This document shows positions 1-9,406 of a stretch of 27,440 nucleotides of DNA, piece after piece (position 1 is the stretch's first letter; the number at the start of each line of letters is the position of its first letter). A program made the position numbers and the translations under genes. The stretch is taken from positions 35,484 through 62,923 of the forward strand of contig NW_003207234.1 of assembly GCF_000006405.1 (NCBI RefSeq), in the 5' to 3' direction. The notes under the pieces were generated by a model that was not told the origin of the DNA, did no database searches, and was given only the letters and a program-made list of their open reading frames with translations. The DNA is from Perkinsus marinus ATCC 50983. Lineage: Eukaryota; Perkinsozoa; Perkinsida; Perkinsidae.

Positions 1-30
1 TTACTATACTTTCCTCTACACTGAACCAGA

Positions 31-2446
31 GTTGTTGGCCGAAATTCTCGTGGTTGATGATAACTCGGAAGATCCCCTAGAGCCTCTAGTAGTGCAGTCT
101 TTCGATAAGGGCGGTGTGTTAGAGGATCTCACGCCTGAGCAAAAAAGAAAAATACGTATACTACGGCTACCAGAACGGGAGGGATTAATACGGGCGAAGA
201 TTATTGGAGCTGATTCGGCGAGGGGTACATACATACTGTTCTTGGATGGTCATTGCAGAGTGGTGCCGGGCTATATGCAATCTATGATAAACATGATAGC
301 TAACAATGGGTATAAGACTATAGTAACTCCTATTGTTACTGATGTTAATGGTAGAAAAATGTCATCACCAGGAATTGAACCCGGGTGGTTTGGTAGGTAC
401 TACATGGGAGCACAGATCGATGGACGGTGGATCTAAGATGATGTTTGAATGGAACTTTGAGTTTTATTGGTTTGATGATAATAACGATGAGGTGCCGATA
501 GCAGTGGGTGGTATACAGCTGATGACTAAACGGTGGTGGACTGAGTCTGGTGGATACGATCAAGGTAAGCCTAGTTGAAATCCCGGCGTATCGAAGTGTT
601 GTTGGTGCTGCTAGGTATGTTGGACTGGGGTGGCGAGAATATAGAGCAGTCGCTGCGTGTATGGATGTGTGGGGGGAAGATATTGGTGGATCGGGAGGCT
701 AAGATTGGGCACATTTTCGAGAGACCGGCACCGAAAAATAAGGTTCGAAGCGGACAGGTGAGCACATGGTCAACCACAGAATTTTGGGGAAAATTTGGGA
801 AAATTTTCATTATTTTCTGGACATTTTTACCCAATTTCTAACGTTTTTATTTTTGTGAAGAAACTCATGAGCTCGGCTGTGGAAAACGAACGTTTATTCC
901 TCCAACACTGATTTGGTTTCAATGGAAAGTGAACTATGTGAATAGTGCTTTTGGATAGTGACATGACTGGAAGCGTTGATTAGTTGAAACATGAGAACTT
1001 GAGTGTTACAACATGAATTTTCAAAGTCAATGGGATGATGTTTTCTATCAGGTTCAGCGTAATCACGCTCGAGCCGGTTTCCTATATCTCGATGATAAGC
1101 TGGATTGGTTTATGGATCATCATGGCGCTGCTGCATATGAGATGACTCATAATCAGATGGGGCCTCATATAGGCGATAGGCTTGCTGTAAGCCGTGGAAG
1201 GGGGAAATATGCACATGTGTCGGTGACAAAATGAAAATTTTGGGAAAATTCTTGTTGGGTTCTGTACACTTCTATCCTAGTTCGTATATAAACTCTTGTG
1301 ATTAGCAAGGAAACTTCTGAGCTCAGGTGAGGGAAGCGAACGTATATTCCTCCAACACTGTGTGTGTTCGAGTAGGAGGAACAGTTATCAGGTACGGCAT
1401 AGTTTACAATGCCAATCTTTCGAGGAAGGCTTCATGGATCGTTTCTGGTCGGTTTTCGAGAACCAAGGTCTGCTCCTTGATAAAATGCATGCTATTCGTC
1501 ATATACAAAGTGGCTTGTGTTTAGCACTGGTAAGTACTGGTTTGTATAGTGCGGACCGAACAGTTATGCATATCTAGATGGCTTTCTTCGAATCGACTAC
1601 GGACTGCTTTAAAACGTTGGTGTCAATCGATTCACATTGTTATCATGTTGATATTACTCAAAGTTGAATTTCTTGGAAATATTGCTTCGCATGAAGGCTT
1701 GGTCCACACTGTAGGGTCTTTAATCTTGAATCTACGAATGCTCCTGCTAAATGTTTACGTGTTGATAGAATTTAGTGATTTTGTGTGTTAGATCAGAACT
1801 ACTAAGGATTCTAATGTGAAGGACGAGAATGCACAGGTAGAGTTGAGGTACATGCCTTGTGAGCCTCACGATACAAGGATGATATGGACCAGGGTAGTCC
1901 TTCTGTAGAAGGCTAGGAAGAGGTTTGTATCTCATCTCATTGTTATCAGACACATGCTGGTACTAGAGTGTATAATAAACGCTATAATCGGTGTCTTGAT
2001 CGTGGGAATAAGCCCTTCGGTCGGGCCCAGCTGGTGGTGTACGGCTGCGATGAGCATCAGAGTAATGGCAATCAGCGTTGGTATTGGGACGGGGGCCGCA
2101 TTTACAGGTGACACAGATTAGGAGTGAAGTCATATAGTTGTTTTATATCAGTCCGAATCGTCCGATTTCATCGTTCCGAGCACAGGCTGTGAAAGTTGAT
2201 GAGAATAGTAAGGAAACTCTGTGTATGCTGGGACCGCAAGCAGATGGAAAGCAGTTAGAGGTGCCTCCCGAACAGGCATCTAAGGGAGGTAGGGTGAAGA
2301 GTTGAAGCACTTTACTGATATGTGTTGTAGATGATCTTGTTAAGGAGGCGAACAAGTACCCGCTGGTTTACATAGAGCCGTGCCGGGCCAGGCCAGAGGC
2401 TGGTCAGCGGATTTCAGCGGACCCTTTTGAGTTCGAGAGCATTTGA
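31..2446 (+). CDS. Polypeptide N-acetylgalactosaminyltransferase (GT27) with C-terminal ricin-type lectin domain, 5' end missing
   Basis: Golgi enzyme family that transfers GalNAc to Ser/Thr and starts mucin-type O-glycans. The window begins inside the GT-A domain. Seen in order: LAEILVVDDNS, REGLIRAKIIGA, the metal-binding DxH in LFLDGHC, then WNFEFYW, the Gal/GalNAc motif WGGENIEQSLRVW and GHIF. A lectin domain follows, with IRHIQSGLCLA, CLDRGNKPFG and QRWYWDGGRIY (a QxW repeat). Exons: 31-~396, ~416-564, 615-757, 1052-1186, 1392-1529, 1837-1893, 1950-2107, 2152-2288, 2331-2446 (TGA). All joins after 564 keep phase with GT-AG borders. The step between the first two exons needs a frame change near 397-437 that no normal-sized intron explains. 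Introns 758-1051, 1187-1391 and 1530-1836 are long because they carry repeats. Family assignment is firm; the first exon border is uncertain. Confidence 0.9.
764..910 (+). repeat. Family A repeat, copy 1 (introner-like), in a GalNAc-transferase intron
   Basis: It fills much of intron 758-1051 and starts within a few bases of the donor (GTGAGCACATGGTCAACC). It shares an AAAATTTGGGAAAATTTT core, a GAAACTC..GAGCTC block, the GAA-AACGAACGTTTATTCC segment and the terminal TCCTCCAACACTG with the other copies. The orientation is sense to the gene. Confidence 0.75.
1187..1391 (+). repeat. Family A repeat, copy 2, spanning essentially a whole intron
   Basis: The intron runs from donor GTAAGCC to acceptor TTATCAG. 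It contains GGGGGAAATATGCACATG, then AAAATTTTGGGAAAATTC, TTCTGTACACTTCTA, GAGCTCAGGTGAGGGAAGCG and TCCTCCAACACTG (to 1360), followed by a TGTGTGT..AGGAG tail. The 5' block is also present in copy 4, and a similar tail follows copy 6, so the repeat appears to extend close to both splice sites. Confidence 0.75.
1530..1714 (+). repeat. Family C repeat, copy 1, beginning at a splice donor
   Basis: From the donor GTAAGTAC onward the sequence matches the reverse complement of 25826-26031 in the SLC44 gene. The longest identical block covers TTGGTGTCAATCGATTCACA through TTGATATTACTCAAAGTTGA. The exons just before the two donors are unrelated, so the shared sequence starts at the splice site itself. 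Sense orientation in both genes. Confidence 0.7.
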
Positions 2447-2883
2447 AGTGCAGTACTTGTTCATTTTTCCGAGGATATGTATTCAGCAAAGAAGGTTTCG
2501 GTAGATATGAAGTGAGTGATTGTTCAATTCGGTAGCAGTTGAAGAGTTAGAAGCGTCCCGACGGAGATTTGAACCCGGGTTCATTTTCGTGAGTAACTAT
2601 ATCCTTGCTTGTTTTCAATCTTCTACCGTTACTGACTGAATGCATTTCAAATAGTAGCATCACTATTATGTCCAGTTAGCAATATCTGTTCTTTCCTCCA
2701 TTTTTGTCGATCAGCTTTAGTTCTAGTTGTTAATGCGTATGAGCCTTCGTCACTTCACTGTAGTGACGTAGTTATGGTTAACATCGCTTTGTGATAAATG
2801 TGACATTTCGAGACTATGCTAGCGGCAAGTTTTTCACTTTCATTCTGAGATCAACGACATGTGAGAATCGTGTGCTCACTCAG
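2447..2883. other. Intergenic stretch or possible first exon/intron of the next gene
   Basis: I see no firm gene here. A short methionine-started segment at about 2730 (MSLRHFT, followed by GTAGTG) could be a first exon of the downstream gene, but I could not join it in phase. Around 2555-2580 a minus-strand tRNA T-arm-like sequence (GGGTTCAAATC) is visible, without a matching acceptor stem. Confidence 0.4.
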
Positions 2884-4899
2884 CAGGTGGAATTCTTTCT
2901 AGAGGAGCGTACTATGTAGGACTGGTAATAAACGCTGAAAAAATGGTAGTTATGGTTAAGAGGTTGGATGATAGTAAAGTCACTTAAAAGGATAGGGGAG
3001 AGTTATGGTAGAGTGGGATGACGGCAATTATGAGATGTGGTTGAGACTTGTTGAAAATAGAAATTACTGATGGAATATTCATACCGATACATGAGATGAA
3101 ATATGTTACAGGAGGAGGAGGAATCGCGGATGACGAGATAAGGTGTTGATAGGCTCATCGACGGTACCTTGTGGGGCTACCTTATACCGTGGTAGAGCTG
3201 TAAAATCGCAGAGCAGGCAGGTGTAGTAGTTACACACAGCTTGCAATTGAAAAACCGAAAGCAGCCGTCAGTGTTTCGGATCTGCATGGACGAGAAAGAG
3301 TGTCGAGCGTAGTGTTCATGGATCCATGTTGATTGTTGCCGCATTGGCAGCTATTTTTGATCGCATTTAATGAGGTTAATTATGGTTATGCTGTTGTTGT
3401 GTTACTGCGATCGTTTCCCCTGTCGCCGTTGTTATTGTTGTTGCTAGATATTGCATTTATGGTTGTGCCTGTTATTATACCCGAGATTGACCCTAAACCG
3501 ATCCCAAGGTGAGAGGGATAGGCGTATGCATGGGTGACCCTTGGGATTGTCGTCTTATTTTCAGTCCCGACCGAGTACCCAGCGAGACTGCATCGTTGAA
3601 CGCCTCCGTTTGCTTTGTTACTGCGGTACAGGGCAGATGTCTGGTGCTACTGCGGTATGCGGCAAGCGATGCCTCTTCGGTTAAGTCGCAGGAGGGGGAG
3701 AGGCTCAACGATGATAGCAATTACAGTCTGGCTCTCACTACCTCGACTATTTCCATGTAGGGATACTCTACCATTGACATTGTCTCATATCTAAGTTTTG
3801 GTGACAATATGGAAATTTTGGGAAATTGTTATTAATTTCTGTACACTCCTACCATAATTTGTATGTAAATGAGAATATTTCGGGAAATTGTTATTAATTT
3901 CTGTACACTTCTACCATAATTTGTATGTAAATGAGAAAATTTCGGGAAATTGTTATTAATTTCTGTACACTCCTACCATAATTTGTATGTAAATGAGAAA
4001 ATTTCGGGAAATTGTTATTAATTTCTGTACACTCCTACCATAATTTGTATGTAAATGAGAAAATTTCGGGAAATTGTTATTAATTTCTGTACACTCCTAC
4101 CATAATTTGTATGTAAATGAGAAAATTTCGGGAAATTGTTATTAATTTCTGTACACTTCTACCATAATTTGTATGTAAATGAGAAAATTTCGGGAAATTG
4201 TTATTAATTTCTGTACACTCCTACCATAATTTGTATGTAAATGAGAAAATTTCGGGAAATTGTTATTAATTTCTGTACACTCCTACCATAATTTGTATGT
4301 AAATGAGAAAATTTCGGGAAATTGTTATTAATTTCTGTACACTCCTACCATAATTTGTATGTTTATTTCTGTTATAAGTGAGGAAACTCGGCAGCTCAGC
4401 TGAAGGAAGCGAACTTATACTCCAACATTGCCAAAGTTTGTTATTGGTTTTTCATTTTCTGTGGTTTTTCAGGACGTCGTGGGATTTGACTGATGTTGAA
4501 CTAAAAGTTATCGATTTGACTGGTTCACACTATAGTTGTCCCGGAATACGATCTAAGAAATCCTCGAACAGTACAACACGCCAAAAGTAACAGTTACTTT
4601 CCAAGTCATTCGAATCAGTGTGTAGTGTCAGAGCTGGAGGCGGTGGTGGTGGCGGATCTCGCCTTCTTTCGCGACACTTTGGATTTTCTCTATCTGGGGT
4701 ACAACAGGCCATCCCGAGTAACGAGCCCGGCTGTGTTCTGTTTAAGATGTGGAAAGGAGGACTTTGGCGAGGTGAGTATTGATGAAGAGGGTGGTCATTA
4801 CTAGTGTGCAAGCAGCACGCTGCAGTTGACCATCTGGTCCTCTAGGAAGGGGAGGTTCGCCTCGGTGCGACCTCCGCATCCTACCTCCTGATGATTATG
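2884..4899 (+). CDS. Unrecognised multi-exon gene with one strongly hydrophobic segment
   Basis: I do not recognise this protein. Nine exons join in one continuous frame across GT-AG introns: 2884-2973, 3012-3049, 3096-3142, 3212-3308, 3351-3508, 3565-3756, 4473-4586, 4626-4771, 4846-4899. Phase agrees at every join, which is the main evidence that it is real. Readable pieces include SRGAYYVGLVINAEKMVVMV, KWDDGNYEMWLRL, KPKAAVSVSDLHGRERVSS and SLNASVCFVTAVQGRCLVLL. The exon at 3351 encodes LSPLLLLLLDIAFMVVPVII, long enough for a membrane helix. Neither the start codon nor the 3' end is settled. It could be a separate gene or the N-terminal part of the S9 peptidase downstream. The 3757-4472 intron (716 bases) holds a family A repeat with a tandem array. 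Confidence 0.45.
3798..4430 (+). repeat. Family A repeat, copy 3, expanded by an internal tandem array
   Basis: The copy starts with GGTGACAATATGGAAATTTTGGG and ends with GAAGGAAGCGAACTTATACTCC AACATTG, matching the two ends of the other family A copies. Its centre has been multiplied into nine 62-bp units. It lies sense to the host gene, about 40 bases after the donor at 3757. Confidence 0.8.
3809..4362 (+). repeat. 62-bp tandem repeat, nine units
   Basis: The string GTACACT recurs at 3843, 3903+2, 3965 and so on every 62 bases to about 4337, within units reading GAGAAAATTTCGGGAAATTG ... TTTGTATGTAAAT. Units are nearly identical; the first is the most divergent (AATATGGAAATTTTGGG). Units 2 and 6 read CACTTCT while the others read CACTCCT, so units 2-5 and 6-9 show the same pattern. 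Confidence 0.95.
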
Positions 4900-5663
4900 G
4901 TATACAGAGAATTGTCGGGAGAGGCTCATTTTGAATTTTCCACGTATGGCTAGGAACACATTCTCCGATCAGTTTTCCCATGTGAATGTTGTCACATAGG
5001 AAGACTTCCCTCATGGGGGGTCCTCACTTGCCGTAGGGTGGTTTATGCTCAGGCGTGCTCAGTACCCCAGTCTCAGCAGTGGAGCCAATTCTGGTCGTTT
5101 CACAAGTACTTTCATGGCCGGACACTATCAAGAGCATCGATGCTACTTTCGTCCCCGGTGAGCGGTTCGAGAGAAGGAATTCGGTATTGAAAAAAGCGCA
5201 AAAAACCCCGCATTGGAAACAGCCATTGGAGAGATATGTTGAGTCAGGCTTCGGAGTTTGTTGTTGGCAATGATGAAATTACTACTTCCCAATTCCAAAT
5301 TGAGCAAATGAAAAAACAAATTGAAAGAATGGAAATGGATTTTTGCAAAAATTTTTATACGGAATTTTACTTTTACCATTTCGTGAAAAACTTCTATTGT
5401 GTGATGAGAGGATGTAGTAGGATGAACGTAATAATTTTATCGTGAAGATTAGATTGAAGTAGAGGTGGACTTTCCTGGTTCCTCAGAGCTAGGCCCAGTG
5501 GCGGTCGCTATCGCATACGGCACTACTGAGGGGGATGATGATGATGACGATTTGGAGGGAATGTGAGTTTGCCGATTTGCTTCCTCCCGAAGTAGTAGTG
5601 CTCTCTTAGTGTGTTCGAGCCCGGGGTGCACGAGGAGAAAAGGCCAGGTTGTGCATTGCTAAG
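4900..5663 (+). other. Coding-like segments of uncertain gene assignment
   Basis: Between the last joined exon of the unknown gene and the clear S9 exons there are further coding-like pieces. About 5073-5171 reads VEPILVVSQVLSWPDTIKS; joining its donor GTGAGC to 5456 would give VEVDFPGSSELGPVAVAIAY, an acidic run of six Asp, then (after a GTGAGT-CTCTTAG intron) VFEPGVHEEKRPGCALLR ending at donor 5664. A competing open segment at about 5236-5340 reads like an amphipathic helix (FQIEQMKKQIERMEMDF). These may be N-terminal beta-propeller exons of the S9 peptidase, but I could not build one unbroken frame. Confidence 0.35.
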
Positions 5664-5679
5664 GTAAGACTCGTTTAAT

Positions 5680-5801
5680 GGAGTTTCACCCCCCTAGTGA
5701 TATGAAAAACACTAGTGAAAAAAATCATATTTCACAAACCACTGCATATCACCGCGAATATCCGGTTTTCCACGAGAGTATTACGCCACTTATGAAACTC
5801 C
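5680..5801 (+). mobile_element. Family B MITE, copy 1 (122 bp)
   Basis: Inverted ends GGAGTTTCACC ... GAAACTCC, with an internal AACACTAGTGAAAAA palindromic block and CACTGCATATCACCGC. It lies in the intron that starts at donor 5664. No coding capacity. The target-site duplication is not clear. Confidence 0.85.
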
Positions 5802-5957
5802 AAGGTATGGGAAGTGTGGAGATTATGGTGTACAGTACGTGACATCTAAAAGGCGCAATTGTTGTCAGGCAGGTTTTCCTCAACTACATGGGGTTTTGAG
5901 CTAATTTTACCTTCACCAAAAATCTGATATTAAAATGTATGTATATAATCTTCAACA

Positions 5958-8860
5958 TTGACCGTGTGGGAAGGTGTAGTGACTGAGTATAGAACTAGTC
6001 TTGTTGAGCGACGTCGGGCAGGCGAATGGTTTATGAATCTTTCGAAATTGGTGAGATTCGTTTTATCGTTTTTTTTTCCGAGATACGGCCCTCGAACTGG
6101 ATGGACCGAAGCTCTAATTAATGACCCAGAGCTACTGCCCAGACTTGCTAATGGTGTGAAGATTGCTCGCAATGGGAGCTGGGCTGTATGGAGAGTTGAT
6201 AAGACCGACGTAAGGATGTGTCGCACTGAGTTGTTAGTGTTGTCTTACAGTTGCCGACGGAGGCTTCCCTTGGGGATCTGATGATGGTTGATTTGGAGCC
6301 ACCGCCCATTGGAGGGAAGGCGAGAGCGCTTACCACTGAGGCGGGGAATCTTGGTAGGTCTGAGGCTCGTCTAGCTCGATCGAGGATGATACTCTAATTT
6401 ATGCAAATTAGGATGCTTAGTTGTTCTGATCCGACATGCATCGTCACTGAATTCTATCAACAGTAGCATCTAATACGCACTGTATTTCTAACATGGCAAC
6501 GCCAAATTCAGTACGGAGTTAAAATGTATGTTAATTTCAGATGTATCTGTTTAGTACAAATTTGAATTAGTCTTCATATATTTCAGATCGTTATGAACCT
6601 TCACCTTGTGGGAACTACATTGCGTATATGGCGAACTACGTAGAGCCTGCAAGGTCGGCACCAGCAGCTTCGACTCATTTGAATTTATATGTTGGAATTT
6701 CCACTGACGATATGAACAAAACACGAGTAAGTGACAAAAGTGACGAAGTAGGATCTCGTGTGACACGTAGGCTGTTGCGGTGTCACATCCTGGTGAGCTC
6801 ATCGTTGGATTTGGTTGGGTAGAAGGAGTTCCTAGTACCCTTTGGTGGACAGTACAGTGCGGCTTCCATAACAAGACGTAGTGGTCATCATGACTTGATC
6901 ACCTTACAGTGTTTACGATAGGTACATCAGAGCCGTCAGTGCTGAGTTTAGTGACACTGATGCTCTCCTGGTCCTGTCTGTGCCCTGTACGACTAGAACG
7001 ATGGGCTATCAGCCTGAGGGAGGAGTTTACGTTTACGGGAGCGATACGTTGAATGAGTGAGGCTACCGTGATTAGTCCGGCGCGTGGTATGGAAATGTGA
7101 TCGTTTCAGTGCACTATCTCTAGTTGCTGTTGACGCCAAGACTGGCAAGCTAGCCGGAAGCATCCCTCTCCCGTACGACGTCAGCGCTGATTCCTTGGCA
7201 GTGACTGAGCTCGAATGGGATGTGGCCCCTGGGCATCGGTGTTGTGGTATGCTATACTACTTACAGCAGAGGGATGATGCTGTGTCCCGTCGGGATTGCC
7301 CGTTGGTGGTCAGTCTACATGGTGGTCCCTGCTCGAGGATCTCCCCTATTAATAAAGTTGGAATATATGCGAGGTGCGACAAGCGTGAAGCGTTGCACAA
7401 GTCAACTGTGTAGATATCGAGATCTCCTGATGGGAGGGTATAGAGTTTTCGTACCTGCCTTCAGTGGTACTCTGGGCTTTGGTGATTCTTGGAGTAAAGC
7501 GACTATCGGCACACAGGGTAAGAGAAACCGTCAGCTGCTCGTAGACGGATCTGATAACTGTGGCGAATTTGCATGGGAAACTGATTTCAAAAAATTGCTC
7601 TTATTCAAGTGGGAAATTCAAAATAAAGTTGCTCCCGGGAACATCGTAGGTTTCGGGATGATCCCTGAGGCCAGGTAGTCGCGATGTAGAGGAAGTAGTG
7701 AGTGGCATACAGCATGTGCAGAGAGAACTGAGAGGAACGCCAGCCGGTCGTGTTAGCCTTGTTGGTGGCAGTTACGGCGGGTGAGTTGTTGTCAAGTTGC
7801 TCAGCTTCGAATTATGAGGCTTGGGGTTTCCTTCTCAACAGATGATAAATAGATCTCGATCGTGCAGAGAATTCTCATAGTAGTTTCGGGAAAAATTGGA
7901 AGTGTCAAGTGGACACTATTGCTACATGTATCCTCTGTTGCTTACCTGAATTCACTCAGCAACATTTTGTGTTTCTGCAGATACCTCGCCTTGCGATGCG
8001 TCATACTCCATCCGGAAATGTTCCAATGTGTCGTGGCGAGATACCCGTGGGTTTCCACCAGATGGAACGGAGCAGAGACGGGTGAGTCTAAAGCGCCTTC
8101 CCCCCAACTTGTATAAGCATATCTCAGGTGACTTTACTTATGAAGATGAGTTTTGGGCAAACGAATCTGAAAGTACAGTGTGGCCGGTGCCGTCGCAGCT
8201 GCAAGAAGCTGATGTACTCGGCCCACAGGTTCTGCAGTTGCTAAAGGTTCCACTACTGCTCATGCACGGTAATCCTATAGTATTGATTTCATGGTGAAGC
8301 GAATCTCTTCAACGGAGTATGATAGTGATTGGCTATTGAGTGGAGTTTCACCCGTTTCACGTGAAGTGGCGTAATGCTCTGTGGAAACTCCGATATTTGC
8401 GGTATGCAGTAATTCTCACTAGTGTTTTTCACATCACGGGTGAAACTCTGGTGTATTCATAGCTCATCATCATTTTCAAGCCTTGTTGAGGTTTCAGCAT
8501 GAAACACTGCTCAGTTAGTGTGAAATGCTAAATTTCCAAGAAAAAATACACTCCTTATGTGATAGTAATAGTGCTCCATATTTTTTCAGGGTCAAAGGAC
8601 AACGTATGTCCTGTATCGAACAGCAAGGTTCTCTTCAATGTACTTGACAATCAACGAGGGAGCTCGGACGGCATGGCCGCCGATCTTCGATTCGTCGTGT
8701 TCCCTGGCGAAGGCCACGGCTTTAGAGGTGCCGCTGCGGCAGAGGCAAATATGAGGCAGCTCAAATGGCTCCATAAGGTAAGTTTATGTAACGCCAAGTC
8801 ATTATGATGCATCTAAAGCCATTTCAGTTCATGCCGGTGACGGAGAATGTATCGGTTTAA
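5958..8860 (+). CDS. S9-family serine peptidase (prolyl oligopeptidase / acylaminoacyl-peptidase type)
   Basis: An alpha/beta-hydrolase peptidase with an N-terminal beta-propeller that filters peptide substrates. Exons, all phase-consistent: ~5958-6209, 6251-6353, 6587-6726, 6771-6877, 6922-7056, 7110-7373, 7414-7517, 7675-7780, 7981-8081, 8128-8268, 8590-8777, 8828-8860 (TAA). Propeller-like pieces include SPCGNYIAYMANY. The catalytic domain shows PLVVSLHGGPCS, FSGTLGFGDSW, the nucleophile motif GGSYGGY (Ser codon 7770-7772), LLLMHGSKDNVCPVSNS (Asp 8598-8600) and FPGEGHGF (His 8714-8716), so all three triad residues are present. The joined part gives about 525 residues, short of a typical ~650-750, so N-terminal exons must lie upstream, probably in 4900-5663. 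Introns of 40-57 bases except those with a MITE or 157-321 bases. Substrate is not predictable. Confidence 0.9.
8342..8449 (-). mobile_element. Family B MITE, copy 2 (~108 bp)
   Basis: It lies in the S9 intron 8269-8589. The ends are GGAGTTTCACCC and GGGTGAAACTCT (one mismatch at the end), and the order of internal blocks is reversed relative to copies 1 and 3. It is slightly shorter than its relatives. Confidence 0.85.
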
Positions 8861-9406
8861 TTTTCGGATGTGTGAGGTTGATAGTGATTGTAGTTTCTCT
8901 AGATGCTCTGGGTTCGCGTTCTTCGGAGTGGTTGAACCCAGTTGTAGCAGTAGTCTACTCACTGGAACTCAGTGATTAACAGCGGATGTACCGAGTACAC
9001 CTATTCAGTGATTGAATTCGCCACTGATATCGAAAGGCGAGTGACCACCTAGTAGGCGTCGTTATCTGGACGGAATGTACTGCTGTCCATGAGGGCACCG
9101 CCATTTTCCACTGCGATAGATTCGGGTATACACCAAATCAGTGTTAATATCAAGTATACCTGTTGGAAGGATGGATCGCCTTTCGTATAAGGAGGGAACG
9201 GGGGTGTGAGAGATACGCTCCAATGAGCATTCATACGAGGATACACCTCTGCATTCGACCACCACGTTATATATTCTGTGATACCACATTTCTTCAACTT
9301 TTCACACTCAAGTCCCCCTAAATCTCACGAAGCACGATCGATTATTGTACAGCAGCACGAGATATAAACTGTGTTGAATGTTCAAAAAATATGATAATAT
9401 CCAAAT
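8861..9406. other. Intergenic, convergent gene ends
   Basis: The 3' ends of the S9 peptidase (+) and the PX/F-box gene (-) face each other here. Short open frames exist on the minus strand at 9049-9297 but have no recognisable content and overlap one another. I see no repeat or RNA gene. Confidence 0.5.

Noticed and set aside
371-390. GAATTGAACCCGGG looking like a tRNA T-arm
   Set aside because: It is coding sequence (GIEPGW) inside the GalNAc-transferase.
3210-3250. A 19-base GT-AG segment (GTGTAGTAGTTACACACAG) as an ultra-short intron
   Set aside because: A normal 69-base intron (3143-3211) keeps the frame open without it.
9049-9297. Overlapping minus-strand open frames of 75-82 codons
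   Set aside because: Two frames compete over the same bases, with no recognisable motif or splice context.
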